The position numbers and the translations under genes are program-made. Of a stretch of DNA of 64,000 nt, positions 22,401-37,400 are shown one piece after another. The DNA is from Lepas anatifera (taxonomy: Eukaryota > Arthropoda > Thecostraca > Lepadidae), in assembly GCA_034440635.1 (NCBI GenBank), contig JAOTON010001898.1:1473501-1537500 (forward strand). Reading direction: 5' to 3'. Positions within the stretch are counted from its first letter, which is position 1; every line of letters starts with the position of its first letter. The notes under the pieces are model-generated. The model was given only the letters and a program-made list of their open reading frames with translations, had not been told where the DNA came from and did not search any database.

Positions 22401-25400
22401 CTTGGCCGATGACGCCCGTTCAATAGAATATTTCCTTCGACGAGTGGGCCGCACCGAGCCAGCGCTGGATCCGGTCCGTGGGGGAGGGGGCGCGACGTGA
22501 CGCGAATATAGAAGAAGATTCGCACCAGAATAGAAGGGCACAAAAGGGATCTAGCACACCATCGGGAGGCTAGCGCAATACTAACACACGCTGAACGCTG
22601 CCACAGACCCCCAGACCGGGACGAGGCAAGCGTGTTAGTATAAACAAAGACGAAAGGAAGAGAAAGTCTTTGGAATCGTTCTCATGGCATGCAAGCACCG
22701 TACAAATTCAAAAGGTGGGAACTTTCCATTGGGATTTTTCTGTGGTGAGTTACACTGAAAGAAGTAGATATATATATATGTCACCCCTGCAGCGCAGGCG
22801 AACTGGTGCAAACGCGCGATTGCGACGGTCTCAAAGTATAGGCCTGACTTTGAAAGCCTGTGAGTGAAAAAAACACTATTGGCCGATTTTCAAAATTCAT
22901 CCACCAATCAACGTGCTTATGAAAGGTACTCGAGTAGTTTTTTTTCGGGCGCCGACTTTTGGCCATTGTCTTGGTTGCATGTGGCCAGTTGGCACGCTTT
23001 CTGTTCCAATCTCCTTCACGGTGGGGCCGAATTTCCCCTATCGCGCACGGGTCGACCGCGCTCTGTTGCACGTGCTGGAAACTTGAATAATTAGCCATGA
23101 GAAGGTGCGGTGGGGCCCAGAAGACAGCAGTAGGGTGTTTTGTCGCTCCGGTGTGGCTGTTGAGTCTTCAGAGCCCGGCCTTGGCAGTGTGAAACTGCTG
23201 TTCCTTGTCTACGGTGCTGCTGTTGAGTCTTCAGAGCCCGGCCTTGGCAGTGTGAAACTGCTGTTCCTTGTCTATTGCCCTGGGACAGCAATTGCTGTGC
23301 CATTGCTGGCAGTGGAAGTTCTCGCGGTGCAAATTACAAGGAGATATACGACGCGATAAAGAGGAGACTTTCTAGTTATCGAGCAGGCGCAGAGGGTTCT
23401 CTTGATAATTGTTGAAAAGCCGGGACCTCGATGTGGCCGGGCCTGTCTCAGATATGGTCGAACATGTCGAACTAGGTGGGCCTAGTCCCCCTACCTTTCA
23501 TCGAAATAAATTTTGTTTAATTCAAATTCGGAAGATATGGGATAACTTTGTACACAACGTGGAAGACCACAGTGAGACCAAACCCGATGAGATGAGGTTT
23601 TAGAAAGGAAAGGTTCTTGTCAGCCGGATACAGAGGACTAACCTTTACCAGCCACTTCTTTGCCGGTGGTGACGCTTATGACTGTGGTGACTCTTCAAAA
23701 GCCTATACCTTTGAAAGTGTAAAAGGTTATCGCATTTTCCTTATATACGTTTATGTACCATATTGAGGGTATATGCAACTGCACATTCGGCTCTCCTGTT
23801 CGCTAACTTTAGACAACTGCTTTGCAACCCTTTTCGCTATGTTCGTGACGACGGAGAGATCGCCTCTTCCTTTTCCTCCAAAAAGTGGACTCGAGTTATT
23901 AACGAAAGTGCTTTACTGTAACTCTTTCTGCTGTAATGGACTGCCGATGGATTGGCGTTATGCTCCCGAGCATGTTGGTACAAGGGAACCACGTTCATTG
24001 CATAGGCGGCTTCAGATTCTCCGATCGAGGAGCCATCCGGACTAGGAAGCGCCATTTTTGGGTGGCAAAACCTACCGTGGGGGGCACCGATACGCGCATT
24101 CCGGGAAGAGAAGTGACAGTTCAGGGGCGGGGCGGGGGTGCCATGGACCTTTCAGGGGGCGCCGAGGGTCAGTCATCAGGAGAGTGCCCCCTTACCCCCG
24201 GATCTGCCTATGGCTCGCTTATCCAACATGGCTTGCCTTCAGCTGTATGTATTGTGTCACCTCTGCGATGTTGGGGCGACCAGTGCGGTCATTCACCGAC
24301 ATGGCTACCATTGAGATTTGGAATGTCCGAGTATGTGTCTAGCACCAGCTGGGTGGATGTTTCTGGTCTTGATGTGCTTACAAAGTATTTTTTTAGTCTT
24401 TGTCTCAGATTTTGATGGTAGTGATTTCTTCGGGCAGCACTGAGAAATAAAAAGCAAAACTAAAACTAAATGTTTTGGAATAATAATAACTAAATGTTCA
24501 GTGGTGGTGGAATTTTTGCGTCCAAGGGGGAGGGCGCCTTCATTGGGGTCAATCTCATCAGCAGGAATATCTCGGGAGGATCGTTTAACGGTTAATTTGA
24601 CCGAGCCCATCACCGATTTATTGAACGGTCGAAAATACGAGATGTTCTGAAATTCACCTACATCGGTTTTGAAAAAATCTGAATACATTTACCATCCAGA
24701 GATAATGCTTAGTCACCGATTGTTAGTGACAGGCATTATCTGACAAAAGGTGTTGAGCAGAATGAGATTTGCAACATTTTGGCTTCCTTTGTTTAAAATC
24801 GTCGTAGATGGGAAAAAGACACCCCACCCCGTGTGCGGTTGGAATTCTCATTACATGCGCATGTCGACAGAAAAAATAGGGGACAAATTTGGCTTCGGTG
24901 AATAAGAGGCAGTCCGAAAATGCATTCATATCTGTATTTTTGCGCCCCCTACAGTGACAACGGGACACGTATGTCTAGACACAAGCCTTTGATCAATTAC
25001 ATTGGTAAAAAACATGAAAAATTAATGAAACTTATATCGATGTCCAAAATCTGATAACTCACGTGTGAAAACAAAAATTGTCCCTGAAACATTTTGCATT
25101 CTCTGCACGCACGGCCTTGCTTATAGCCTAGACATGCATAAAAATATCTCACTGATCGTCTCTTACTAGGTGCAAGTGCACCAATGTTCATCAACATCAG
25201 ACGAGTTTTGCTCCCGAAGGTTTACGAACTAGCTTAAAATGTTTTTGGCAAGGAAGTCACGCATCAGAGCCACGTCAACACCCGGGGAGTTCGACAAGGA
25301 AAATGCCAAGGCATTCTCGAGTTTTTAAACTTGATTATCAGAATCTGTTTTTTTCAAGATCGTCTTTTTACAGCTCTTCCGAAGCAGCGACTCATAGAAA

Positions 25401-28400
25401 AATTGATGGAATCAGGGAACTCCTAGGTTCGTATTTAGTCTCCAAAACAGTTATAAAACAGCGTTGTTGCAAAATATTGCAGTTTTTCAGTGTGCCTTAA
25501 AAGTATATGATGCCTTTTAGGGTGGTTCAGGCTCCTCTGTCGGATCCAGTGTCCTTACAAGGGAGATCCGGTGAAGACGAACTTTACCTAATCAATTTTC
25601 AGATTCATGAGGGAGGTTTTTCAGGCTATGTTTGAATTCCTAAACATCATTTCTAGAGGTTTAGCGCTACGATTCTCGGCAGGGGCGGACGCAGACCCGC
25701 GTTTTGGGGGGCCAAACCCAAGTCTGCCTCTCTTCCGGGGGGAGCGGAGATTTTTTTGCTCTACAGACCTAGTGTAAACACCTTTTTCAGTGCTCGACAG
25801 ACCTAGTATAAGCTACCTCTCCAAGTACCTGATCGCTCTCCAAGGGGGGGGTGGGAGCGGAGATTTTTTTGCTCTACAGACATAATGTAAACACCTTTTT
25901 TCGAAAAAATGTCCGGCGTTTGGGGGTCAAAAGATAGTTTAGCCCCCCTCCAGCGCTTTGGAGGGGCGATGGCCGGAATGCCCCCCCTGCGTCCGCCAAT
26001 GATCCTCGTCCACCGCCTCCACCTCACAGCAACCGAGCGTCCTCGCTCTCAGTGCCGACAGCAAGCGTTTTAAGCGCCAGTGTTTCGTAATTGCTTTTCC
26101 GATCCCGCTGCTGCAGCTTATGTTTGGTTTTGTTCGTCTTCCATAAGACTGGGTTGAAGAAAATGTTTAAATGTTGAGATGAATATCCTGCTAAATTCAG
26201 TGCCAGGCGGTTGGAACTGCTGCTTCCTGATATATCGTCCTATCAACAGCTAAAGTTGTCTGGCCAGGCCACAGCCCAAAAATATATACTTGGTGACCAA
26301 AATATAGACCTAAAATAGAGCAAGAAGGCCAAAGGGTTCATGTTATACATGACCGTCGCCACCAGGTAAAACGTGAGGGGCCAAGTGATTTCCAAACTCC
26401 TGCTGTCAAGGAAAGCTCACTTCTAGAACCCAATACTTCTCGGATTCTGGCTGCTTCGTACCTCCAAGCTATTCCCCAGTTTGACTGAAATGGGGAATTT
26501 TCACAAACAGTGTTGAGAAGAGCCACAATGACCTCTCTCTTCCATTATCATCATCATATCATCTCTTCATCTCTCATATCTCTTCATCTCATATCATCTC
26601 TCCATATCATCATCTTTGGTTTTTAGGCCGCGACAATTGCGGAGGCTATTTTGCGCCCATAACAATACTAAAGAAAAATATAAAAGTAAAAGCATGGAAC
26701 ATTCTAAGGTAAAAGGATGGAAATATTGTAAAGTCATGGATCCGTGCTCATCTGTAGGGGGAAACAAGGTATGTACATAAAATAACAGGTGTGTCTAAAA
26801 CAGTAATCAGGGCTTAAGCCGCGCTCCCGCAGGCAGGTGAAGATATCTCATAAAAGAAACCTAAACGGCTACGAAGAGGACTAAATGAAATTAAAGCCAA
26901 CGCTCTCCAGAGAGTACATTTTGCTGGTGATCTCAACATACAGAGGCCACCCAGCGTCAGACAGAGCGTCAACAATATCACGATAGAGCGTTGCTCGATC
27001 CTGGTAGGTTCGGACCTTTAAGGCCAATCTCTAAAAATGCCCCTGAGAAGGTCTCAATTGTGAGCGGAGTGAAAGGCCTGCAAGTGATGATGAGATATGT
27101 ATCGGAGTATAAAATACCAGCCTAAGACATTAATAAAATAAAGACGTGCACTTACCTCGTGTGTTTTAAGCAATGGTTGTCCGGAACTTACTTTTTGACT
27201 ACATATCTTAAGCTAAAACTGGTACCATACTATGCTATTATAATATCCTAATACTGTACTACTATACTATTTTATTAGATTTGGTTCCGAAACTTCCAAA
27301 TACCTACTCGTCAACTGCCCTGGGATTGCACAGTTCTCGCTCAATAAAAAATCCAAGACAGCGCAAGATTTCCACCTCCGCCCTCGTCAGAAAAGTTCTG
27401 AAAAGCCAGACCCCTTTCCCCTTCGCCAGGAAAAAGACAATGTCAGACCCCTCCGCATATTTGGTTACAGGCGTCATATGCGAATATCCCTCATCATGAT
27501 GAGGGGATATTCGCATATGACGCAGTGAAGTACAATGTGCGAAATTTGCTGCAATTTTTCACCCGTAAGGCTATTGCGTGTTCGTCCCAGAAAAGGATAG
27601 AACCCGTTACAATAAACTGACCCTGTCTTCGAACTGCTCTCTCTCTCCCTCTCCCTCTCCCCCCCTCTCTCTCTCTCTCTCTGTCTCGCTCTCGCTCTCT
27701 CTCAGGCGGTACTCACGGTCCACGGGCCGGTCGCCGCACTCGACCCTCCAGAAGTAGTCACAGTTGTCGTGGACGGCGCCCAGTCCGGAGAACGCCAGAC
27801 CGTTCTCGCACCGCTCCTGGCTGAGAGTGCCGTTTGCACATTTGTAATACTGAAACGGAAGTGGAGGTTAGTGGCGGCAGATTCCTGTTAAACCGCCACC
27901 AGGGTTTTTGACAAGTCTATGGCTGAACCGACACTGACGCGTGTTGTCCCTGACTATGGCAAATGTCTGACTGCAATCATAATCCGCTGAATCGCCAACC
28001 GGAAAACAAAAACATCCACTGGTAAAGCGGGATAAAACCGAACTGCAAAACTGGGATCGTCTACAGTAAACCACCCAAAGCGTCCCTGCTGGAATTGTAA
28101 CGGGGGTTTCTCGGGAAACGGATGTTTTTCGCTCCTTGGGGGCCTGGCACCGGTGTTGTTCTGTGCGGCCATTTCCTCCACCACCCGTTACGGAATATTT
28201 AGGGAGACATGGCGATGCGGTCCGGAGCTGGGCGCGCCTCCAGGACCGTTAGCGAGACACATAAGACACGCAGGTACAACAAACAATGAGCCATTTCATG
28301 CACCTAGCCAAATAAGCTCCCAATGTATGAGCCAACATGCGTATACCTCCCCCCTTTTTGGTGATTTTAGAATATTCGCGTTAGGCCAAGTAAATATCTG

Positions 28401-31400
28401 CGTAAATTAACATCTTAGTGCCGCCGGCCCCGGAGCGCTCCTTCCCAACTAACCCGCATAGGAGCGGTGTCAGGGACCGACTACGTCTCCTCAATTCACG
28501 CCTGACATGTAACTTCCTCCCTGCCGAAATAACCATCAACCCAAGTTTCCACCCCTAAGCCTGAGGGGCACGCCTCGTCGATCGTACATAGGGAGCTCCC
28601 CACCTCCGTAGGCTCTCCCCAATCGCAAAGGCCCGCACTGATGGCAATCGGGGGTCCCCGATATCAAAATATCCCCTCCGCTACTACGTACCCCCAAGGT
28701 AAATTGCATGGGCACAGATGTCTAATCATCGTTAAAACGTATATCGATACAGTGTGCATAGCGATGGGATCCAGGGCCGCCCCAACCTCGACGTGGTATC
28801 CAAAGGGAAACATGATTTTTGCGGTCGAGCCCTACCGCTGCACGGCCGATCTCCGTCGACGCGACCGACCGTGTTTCCCCCTTATAAAATATAAAATGCG
28901 TAACAATCGAGTGTAATCGTCATTACGACTCGTCTTTGTTGAGGGAACAATCTCGGTCGATTGCGCCAATATGGGTCGCCACCCATACCGGTCCGGGAGT
29001 AGTCGTCACTCCCCCGGCCTCCACCTCATTCATCTTCACCGGAATAGCCTGACGGCTACGTCAGTACGAGCTGCCACCCGTACCGGTCCGGTGGGGAACA
29101 CCATCCCACCGGCCTCCGGACTTATCTTCATCTTCACCGGAATAGCCTGACGGCTACGCCAGTACGGGCCGGAGCTCATACCGGTCCGGTGGGAATCACC
29201 ATCCCACCGGCCTCCGGACTTATCATCATCTTCACCGGAATAGCCTGACGGCTACGCCAGTACGGGCCGGAGCCCATACCGGTCCGGTGGGAATCACCAT
29301 CCCACCGGCCTCCGGACTTATCATCATCTTCACCGGAATAGCCTGACGGCTACGCCAGTATGGGCCGGAGCCCATACCGGTCCGGTGGGAATCACCATCC
29401 CACCGGCCTCCGGACTTATCATCATCTTCACCGGAATAGCCTGACGGCTACGCCAGTATGGGCCGGAGCCCATACCGGTCCGGTGGGGAACGCCATCCCA
29501 CCGGCCTCCGGACTTATCTTCTTCGTCTTCTTTGTGGCAGTCGTCACATCGAGAGGCTCCCCGGCTCGGCAGCGCCGTAGGGGCCTCCCCGTCCGATGTG
29601 CTTGACGCCGACTGAAGGTGCCGTCGCCCGTCTTCAGCCCATCAGCGAGAGTCGTCACTGCTCCTGGAATCTTCTAAGCTCTTCTTCCTCGCGCACGGTG
29701 CGCTTTTCGCCCGGTCCGGTCGTCACCTCCTGGACCTTAATTGATGTCTGAACAGAGTGGGACGGCCAGTCTGTTCAGGGGCTCTAACTAGTTTTTGTTC
29801 GACTCTCCACCCACCTCTAATATGGCATGGCCCCTTCGATGACGTTTCGGGGTCGTATTTCATGGGTTCACTGGGTTTATCCCCCTTTTGAAATGAATTA
29901 CCGCAGAGCACCACGCACCTCTGGCCAAGGTGCCCACCGGCCTTAAACTAGCACATCCGTGTCTCCATTCGAACAAACACGCACACTCCTTCAATCACCA
30001 TTCATCCATTCCCCATCCTAATGGCCAGCCCCACAACAATGTTGCTAGTAAATTTTTCCCTCCCGTACCCTTCGGTGGGGGATGCTCCTCGTGGGACACT
30101 CTGAAAAAAACAGCTACCTTTCCGGGAGCTTCGCCCTCCGCAGAATTTCGTAATCTTGTTGAGGCCGGAAAGCGTTGAAAGTTCGGCCTCTCCATTAAAT
30201 ATATTCCCCTTTTTGGCGCTCGTATTGGATCAGAGGCGGAAGAGCCCCACCTCCCCTTTTTCGAGACGTGGTGAGACCGCCGAAAAGTCACCTTAGACGT
30301 GGAGATTTGGGTGCCATGCTCACATCATTAGGTGATTGGATACGCCGTTAATTGTTTAAAAAAAATCCTTTCCACCCCGGCCCTGGTCCATGCTATGCAA
30401 CTTCAATGCTGATACCTCTCATCTAGTCCTAGCATCGTTATCTGCTCGCGACAGCCTTCACTAAAATCCTATCTTAGTGGCCTCACGTCTAATGTGCCCA
30501 GGCCTGGACAAGTCATTAAAATTTTATCCGATCCCTTCAAAAGATGGTGTCAAGTTTACGCATGCATTTTCCACTGCAGTGCACGCCAGTGATTATGCAT
30601 CCACCTAACAGTTCGGTAATTTAGTAGCATTCGGGTGGGACACACAGATAATTTCCGTTAAGTTACAATTTCGAATTAACAGCTGACGTTTCGCTCGAAC
30701 GTTTCGCTCATCAGTGTATGGAAATAATTGCACCGTACAGAAATCACCGTCTAAAATAACGATCAGGTTTCCGAATCCAGCCCGTCAGATGTGATCACCG
30801 AATGTGCCTACAGGCTGTGGAAGATGTCTGGTTGATTTTCTTGTAAGGTTACCTAAAATGCAGTCACCGAAAATAATGTTTCCCTCAAAACTTACTCAAG
30901 CAAAAAAAAAACTGTGGCGGGCAAAGTTTGGACCTAGACAGCCAGACTCCCCGTTCGCATGTTTTTTTTTTTGTTGCAAATTTGAATTGGACGTTCTCTG
31001 GATGGTATTCCTACACGCATATATCCTATCCCTTCCCATTATCCAGGGAACCAATCTGTGGTTCAGGCATTGTACGATATTGTATGAATGAAAATGCTGG
31101 ATAAGCGCGAAATTCTTAACCCTGGACACAGCTGTCATCTTTGTTTAATCCTCCCCCGAAGTGGACTGACTGAGCACTCCGCTAATTGCCGATGACCCAC
31201 GCGACGGACTGGTGGCGTGACCGCACGGGCACTAATACATCCGTTAAGGTCGAAATCATACCCGAAAAATATATGATTCTAAAGTTGATAACTTGCGCTC
31301 TCGATTCGAGGCCTAATTACCCCAATCGCGTACCCTGCGCCGCCGCCCCGTCTCCATTCCTCCGACAGTGTACTCGATCAAAACAGGCCACCCTGCGAAC

Positions 31401-34400
31401 CCGCTCTGTCCAGCCGCCTGGGCGGATGGCGAGCACGGCGCCCAAGGGCACAAACACCCTTCCCGGAGCGCCGGGCGACGGTATCTGGCAGGCGCGAGAC
31501 GGTCACGCGGCCGGCGCCAAGACGCGGTCAGTCGGCCGGATCTGAAAGCGGCGCTTTATTCCCTTCGCCAAGTTGTAATTTTTATTGCATGTTCGGGGTT
31601 CTGAATCAAAAACATAGAATTTGTTGTATTGCCGAAATGGGGTGGTTTCGCAGGACTCCTTCAGGATGTGAAGGGTGGTCCGACCTGTGCACTCACTTTC
31701 AAACTAATAGTCGTGCGGACATTTGATCCAGGAGGCTTTGAGCGAGACAAATTAGGCTGGAAACGATTTCTCAACAACATCTTCACAATTCCTTTTTTTG
31801 GCCAAAATTATTCATGGTTATGAAACACCCCTTTAAACTATGCCAGTAAGTGGCTCATCCTTACTCTGCAGATACAGAAAGAATGCCTACGTTCATCCCA
31901 CAATTATTGTCGCCACCTGCGCCGCCGCCCCGTGGACACAAGCGTCACAACAGAAGCGACCGAGTTCGGCCGCTCCCCTTCTGCGACGACCGTGCCCGCG
32001 TGAAAGGGGGGGAGAGACGCACAAATATGCGCAAACAGCTATTTAGAGCGGCGGCGATCTACAACAGAAACGAGGGTGACCCGCTTTTCTCGCGACTGGA
32101 CGACTGGCGGACGTGTGGAGCGCAGAGCCGTCCCTGCTTCATACCGAGTTTTCCGGTTTTTGCGGTGCACCGGTATGGAGAAGAAACTAATCAACCTTCC
32201 AGAATTTCGGCTAAACTTGAAGTTCATCTCTAAAAATTAATCAAGAGGAGAAACGTAATCGTACGAAAATAGTTGGTTCACATAATTTGTCACTTATAGC
32301 CATAGTACAATCTGGAATAAATTACACCCTCGGCCTAAGAAAGTTTAGAAGCGTGTACGAACATGTTTCCTTTAATCACCTTCTATTTATACTATAACGT
32401 CCGAACCTCACAACGTTAAAACCAGAAATTGGTACGATACGAACGGAGGCACTGTCCAGCGTTGCCGCGTAGAGCTGGTTCTAGTAACAGGCGCCATCTT
32501 GTCACCTGCTCAAATCCGTATAACTCATACTAATTCGATGCTAATTTATATTGCCCCTTTTTGTCTGAACTTCCGATTTAATCCTGGCATGAATTATCCC
32601 GGCGCGGTTGCAAATACTAATGCACACAATGTGATAATTCCAAGAGACTCTGTTCCAAAACAAGAATTAGGTGAGTAGACCGACGTTCGGTAAATACATT
32701 ATGGGAATTACTGTAAAAGTCGCCCGATAAACTTAAGTTGAGGGGATTTCAACACACACACAAACAAATTATCGCAGTCAACCTCCCCCGCAAACGTTGT
32801 CTGAATTGTGCGATTGGCCTGCATTTTTGACAACCATCGCAAAAATTCGTAAGGAGAAACGATGTACCCAATATGTGATATTGTATTCAACTAATCAAAG
32901 CATTGAGGATTTCATCCGTTGTACACGTCAGCAAAATTTACCTTACATATGAATACGCTGGCCGTGAATGAAAAAAAGTTGCATGACGTTGGAAATTCTG
33001 TCCTCAGCTATGAACTTTTAAGATTCCAATAGATTTATTAAAACATATGGGAAGCAGTAATTGCTATTCTGTGGAAGAACCATAGAACTCTGTCCAGGCA
33101 TTCTATAAATCTATATACAACAAATTACCCTCCGTTAGACCATATTCCACTCAGCTCGTTATATTTCATTTCGTCCCTTGTCCCAAACTTTCAGCGGTAT
33201 CTGCGAATCAGTAGACAATCTGGACAGACTTTCCATAGCCTATATTTGTACACCTTTCTCGGGCAAGTCACACATGATATCGGAATCATTTAGTACACTA
33301 GCAAAGGAGAAAATTTGAGTCGAGTTATCAGTATTTTGGCGCCACTGTTCCTTCATTCTCAAGCAACTCCATAATTTGGCACATTCCTAACTAATCTTAC
33401 CGGTTCACAGATGCCTGCCGCGGCATACACTCACATAATGTCCTCCCCTGCCCTGATTTCCCAATGTTAACAATTTAACCCTATTTCCGGCAGGGGGGCT
33501 AATATTGCCCCCCCTAAGGTTTTTCAAGAATATCTCCGAAACGGCTTGCGATAGAACTTTGAAACTTCCTGACTTTTCCTAAAACTAGTACAGGCAGGTT
33601 TTTTGAAATTGTCAATATTATATATTTACCAGGGGCGGAGCTATGGCTGGGTTTTTGGGGAGGTTCTATCCACAAACCAAGTATTATCGTATGCGATGGG
33701 TTCTTTATAAAAGGAAGCCGTCTCTGCTGATCCTGATACCAGTTATATGGTTTTATTATATCATTTTTTATGTGAGATGATAGTGCATTCACAATTGTCA
33801 CTATTTGTATTCATCAGGGGCGGTTACAGCAGTTCAAAATGGGGGGAATGTTATCAAGAAGGACTAAACGTTAGTAAGTGAGAAGACTGCTTACAGCCGT
33901 GCCAGGGCGAATACAATTGGGTATATGAAAATTCAAAATAGTTATAACCAAATTCTAGATTACCAGAGGCGTGTCCAGTCACTACACATTTTCAAAATGC
34001 ATATTCCCAGCCAGTATCACCGCCGCGACTCAATATCGTTGTATATTAAAAATGTGTTTCCAATCACCCCCACCCGCCCCCCCCCACGACGAGAGTCCTT
34101 GATCCGCCTATGTCACCCCCTTTCCCAGAGCTGCCATGGGAGGGTAAAAATTATCAGAAATAAATTTCAACTAGTCGAGGGACTAATATACTCATGCATA
34201 CCACTCGCATATTGTTGGGATGTATTTTACCCCACTGTTTTACCTTACTGCATCCGCCCCTGATGAGTTTTTCACTTTTTTCATTTATTTATGTGTCAAA
34301 GATGCCAAGCAGTATATCACGGCTTCTAATCCGCGTAACAAAAACTTTTTAGGTTGTATATATTTCCCCTCATAGTCCTGGTCCTGGAACTGCCATTGAA

Positions 34401-37400
34401 TTTCGAATTTTTGCGTAACTCGAGTATATGACAATTTTGGGTCAATTATTTGTAAATCTGAACTAGTTTTGTGAAAATCGTACAACAGAGACAAGGGTTA
34501 TGGAAAATCTAAAAAATACACAAAAATTGTATATTTTGCACGACTTTCTCCTTAAAAATCAAAATTTTGAAATTTTCTTTTTTCAAAATAAAGTTTAGCG
34601 TCAGGGGAATCTATAGCACTTTGAATTTTCAAAATCGGCCGGTTAGATTACGAGATCTTAGGGGGCCAATATTGCCCCCCTGCCGGAAATAGGGGGTAGC
34701 CGGGAGCCTGACGGAAATAGGGTTAAACAATGCATGTCCTTTGGCTCGGTGGAAGAGAGGAAATAAATTTTGAATTTTGAAGAAACGGCTCATCGTTTCT
34801 TGTACTCACATGGCTGCTGTGTCAGCGCTCGCGCGTCCTCCCAGCCTGCCCTCCGGCGTGTGTCCCCTGGAGCCAAGCCTCCTTCCTCTACGGCCTCCGC
34901 ACCACGAGTTCCAGTCTCTCTTCTCCTACCCCTCTGGGATCCAGACACCTCCCTCACGAGCCCTCATTGGCTCTCCTCCCCGCGCCTGCTGTCCCCGAGC
35001 AGGGGTGCGGGTCTCTGCTCTGGTCATCACTATCTTGTGACCCATTTACCGCCGCCTTCAGCGGCCAGAACCATGTGAACCATGGCATCCCAGATGCTCC
35101 AACCCACGGGCGGAGGCCAAAAAGTCGGTTGCTCCGGGGGGCACCATCTTAGCTGAGGCCTAGGACTCAGTGCTGCATCAACATCATGTGAGCACTCAAA
35201 AAAAAGGGGGCCGAGTACGGTGCCTCGGCTGGAACTGGGAACAGAGGGAACCAATTTGTCACCTCCAGCGAGCAGCAACTGCTACCCTGGGCAAGGGGGG
35301 TGCTGTTTACCTCCCTCACCGAGCCAATGGAACAGATGGCGTCTACGCAGCTAAAATAGAAACTTAGGACTGCATGGGCACAGCACATTACATCAGCATA
35401 TATACACAGAAAGAGTGAGCGAGGCAAAAAAATGCACTACATCGAAAAAAATGTCGCTACAGAATCATGAGGAAGAATTCAGGGAAAGAAGATGGATGCA
35501 GCAAACGAATGTGGTCTACCACTACAGATGTAAGAGAGGAGACGGTAAGCTCCAGACCACAGCCTGTTACATTGATTATACCACCACATCCCTGTCCCGA
35601 AGACTCACGATCCACCTACAAACCAGTAGACCTGTTCTACACTGTAAGACCGAGCACAGAGCGAAAATCACCCAAAAAGAGCTTGTCAAAATACCACCAT
35701 CTTTAAGGCTTTCGCCGGTTTAAAAGCCTTAACACGCGCATTGACGGGGGTCTGAGCCACCTTCGCTTTGACGGGGGGGGTGGGTACACGCCCCCCTAAG
35801 ATCTGAGAACCACAGTAGGTAGCGAAAAACGGTAAACGGCATTGGGTTGCCCATCCACTTCTCCATCGAAAACATTGGAACCATTTTTTTCTCAGGTCAC
35901 ATTTAAGGTCACGAGAGGTCAAAACATGCCGTCATAGGGATAACATGCAAATGAAGGTTTTCGGCCATTACATCTGAACAAGTAAAGATAGAGAAAAACG
36001 ACTGGAACCATATGAATCCTCTCAGCAAGCCAAATCGAATGATATATAATTTGACCTTGCTAGGTCAAATCAAGGATTTGACCTGACCTGAGGTCAGGTC
36101 AGGGTCAAATTATATAAAATGCATATCATTAGAACTGCAAAGCCCAGGCGAGTCTAATGCAGCTAAAATAAATGCTCTATCAACATTCGTTACTGAGTTA
36201 TTTTGTAAAAACAATTTTTCCCATGTATTTCCGATGGGGAGGTCATGCCTCGTACCTGACCTTAGGTCATCGATATAAAAATACCGGAACATATTTTAGA
36301 GAACTTAGTGGGGCCATTATGTGATATGAGTTTCAATCGGATAAGTTCACCCTGCTCCGAATTATGCTATCTTAAACTTTTTTGAGGTCGGGTCACTTGA
36401 CCTGTGCTGGTGACCTGACCTGAGATGACCTAACCTTAAAATTTTCACAGAAGTTGTAAAAACGACGAGGAAAATGGTATGCCAAGTACGGCAGCGCTAC
36501 GCGCCGCAGTTTTTCTGCTGTCTCCGAAAAACCCGAGGGGGCGGGTACCCGCCCCCCCGTCAATGCGCGTGTTAAAGCCACTCGCATCCCTCAGAAGAGG
36601 CAAAGCTCAAATGACTAAAGGGACCATAATGGTGTTATAACGATGTATAATAGTTCGATGCAATGGTGTTGTAGGTCTTGTGGCATTTTCACCGTACAAA
36701 ATACTCTGTTTGCATCTGAAACTGCAATTTGGAGACCACGGGTTAAAAGTCGTGCTGGTTCTACTTTAAGTTGACAGATTCTCCTGTCCCATATAACTCA
36801 GTAATCAAATTGATTGCCTCAGATTACTGATTAACCCTATTTCCGGCAGGGGGGCTAATATTGCCCCCCTTCAGGTTTTTCGAGAATATCTCCGAAACGG
36901 CTTGCGATAGAACTTTGAAACTTCCTGACTTTTCCTAAAACTAGTACAGGCAGGTTTTCTGAAATTTTCAAGATTATATATTTACCAGGGGCGGAGCTAT
37001 GGCTGGGTTTTTGGGGAGGTTCTATCCACAAACCAAGTATTATCGTATGCGATGGGTTTTTTGTAAAAGGAAGCCGTCTCTGCTGATCCTGATACCAGTT
37101 ATATGGTTTTATTATATCATTTTTTATGTGAGATGATAGTGCATTCACAATTGTCACTATTTGTATTCATCAGGGGCGGTTACAGCAGTTCAAAATGGGG
37201 GGAATGTTATCAAGAAGGACTAAACGTTAGTAAGTGAGAAGACTGCTTACAGCCGTGCCAGGGCGAATACAATTGGGTATATGAAAATTCAAAATAGTTA
37301 TAACCCAATTCTAGATTACCAGAGGCGTGTCCAGTCACTACACATTTTCAAAATGTATATTCCCAGCCAGTATCACCGCCGCGACTCAATATCGTTGTAT

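Noticed and set aside
33514..33801. 95-codon minus-strand frame repeated at 36855-37157
   Set aside because: Its conservation between two places is explained by the two family F MITE copies; no transposase or other domain is visible.
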